DNA of 64,000 nucleotides from Pseudomonas fluorescens (lineage in GTDB: Bacteria > Pseudomonadota > Gammaproteobacteria > Pseudomonadales > Pseudomonadaceae): assembly GCF_019212185.1 (NCBI RefSeq), contig NZ_CP078138.1, positions 6,177,501 through 6,241,500 on the forward strand, given 5' to 3'. The notes below the pieces were generated by a model, which was given only the letters and a program-made list of their open reading frames with translations, was not told the origin of the DNA and did not search any database. Made by a program: the position numbers and the translations under genes. Positions 63,857-64,000 of this stretch are shown here, piece after piece (the stretch's first letter is position 1; each line of letters opens with the position of its first letter).

Positions 63857-64000
63857 CTACAGGCTCTGGCGCACCCGCCCCGGGGCCTCGCCGTAAGTGT
63901 CCTTGAACTTCTTGCTGAACGCTGCCTGGGATTGATAACCAACCTGGGCGGCGATGTCGTTCAGGCTCAGGCCGGACTGCCCTAAGAGGCTGTACGCCAA
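63857..64000 (-). CDS. Partial AraC-family regulator (C-terminal HTH)
   Basis: Only the last 47 residues are in the window, ending in TAG at 63857-63859. The sequence LNDIAAQVGYQSQAAFSKKF followed by KDTYGEAPGRVRQ is the second HTH of an AraC/XylS regulator. The remainder lies to the right. Convergent with the acylase gene, ten bases from its stop. Confidence 0.9.
   Translation of the reverse strand: MAYSLLGQSGLSLNDIAAQVGYQSQAAFSKKFKDTYGEAPGRVRQSL

Noticed and set aside
42239..64000. tRNA or rRNA genes in the core region
   Set aside because: No cloverleaf or rRNA-like sequence was recognised by eye; a tRNAscan run would settle this.

Overview
The window looks like a Pseudomonas chromosome of the fluorescens group. 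The right third is ordinary core genome, with a gene order that matches, from memory, the P. aeruginosa PA0305-PA0342 neighbourhood: thyA, lgt, TauE/SafE protein, NRDE protein, ptsP, rppH, HAD phosphatase, DUF2269, ilvA, rpiA, FAH-family hydrolase, D-2-hydroxyglutarate dehydrogenase, serA, DUF4399, solute-binding protein, DUF523, 2OG-Fe(II) oxygenase, alpha/beta hydrolase, penicillin-acylase family protein. It carries Pseudomonas REP-type inverted repeats in its spacers.

Bases 1 to about 41,580 are a genomic island that has entered the resident thyA gene. The resident gene (41534-42238, minus strand) keeps about 219 native codons, including the catalytic cysteine, and then runs into island DNA and a stop. 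The left end of the island, where the 3' remnant of thyA would lie, is outside the window. At the right end the island carries a tight operon on the minus strand: a 410-aa tyrosine recombinase, two large recombinase-like proteins (791 and 697 aa), a 170-aa HTH plus coiled-coil protein, and then a complete, different thyA. Four of the five genes overlap the preceding stop; the small-protein gene starts two bases after it. The element therefore seems to break an important gene and supply its replacement from its own mobility operon. The recombinase set resembles Gamma-Mobile-Trio or Tn554-type multi-recombinase modules (from memory, not searched).

Island cargo from left to right: (1) copper resistance, with small periplasmic proteins, a PtrA-like protein, copABCD, a DUF411 metal-binding protein and copRS, linked by a repeated 17-bp sequence that is the likely CopR operator; (2) a nickel/cobalt-type module (RcnR-like repressor behind a G-tract palindrome, RcnA/NicO exporter, YqaA-family protein); (3) a TraX pseudogene, a YHYH protein and two candidate tiny membrane proteins; (4) a Cu(I)/Ag(I) efflux system, cusC-B-A-F type; (5) a MerR-family regulator divergent from an ACR3/BASS-type transporter with a 19-bp-spacer promoter; (6) a block of unrecognised small genes, a DEDD-type exonuclease and regulators with two HTH motifs; (7) a complete L-tartrate module: LysR regulator, dctA, ttdA, ttdB and an oxaloacetate decarboxylase; (8) more unrecognised genes leading into the mobility operon. 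Three scattered copies of a structured, RNA-like repeat lie between 22.6 and 32.5 kb. Several gene remnants (TraX, an FAD monooxygenase, a frameshifted small gene) show that the island has been remodelled.

I could not run database searches. Family names rest on motifs, lengths, neighbours and memory.
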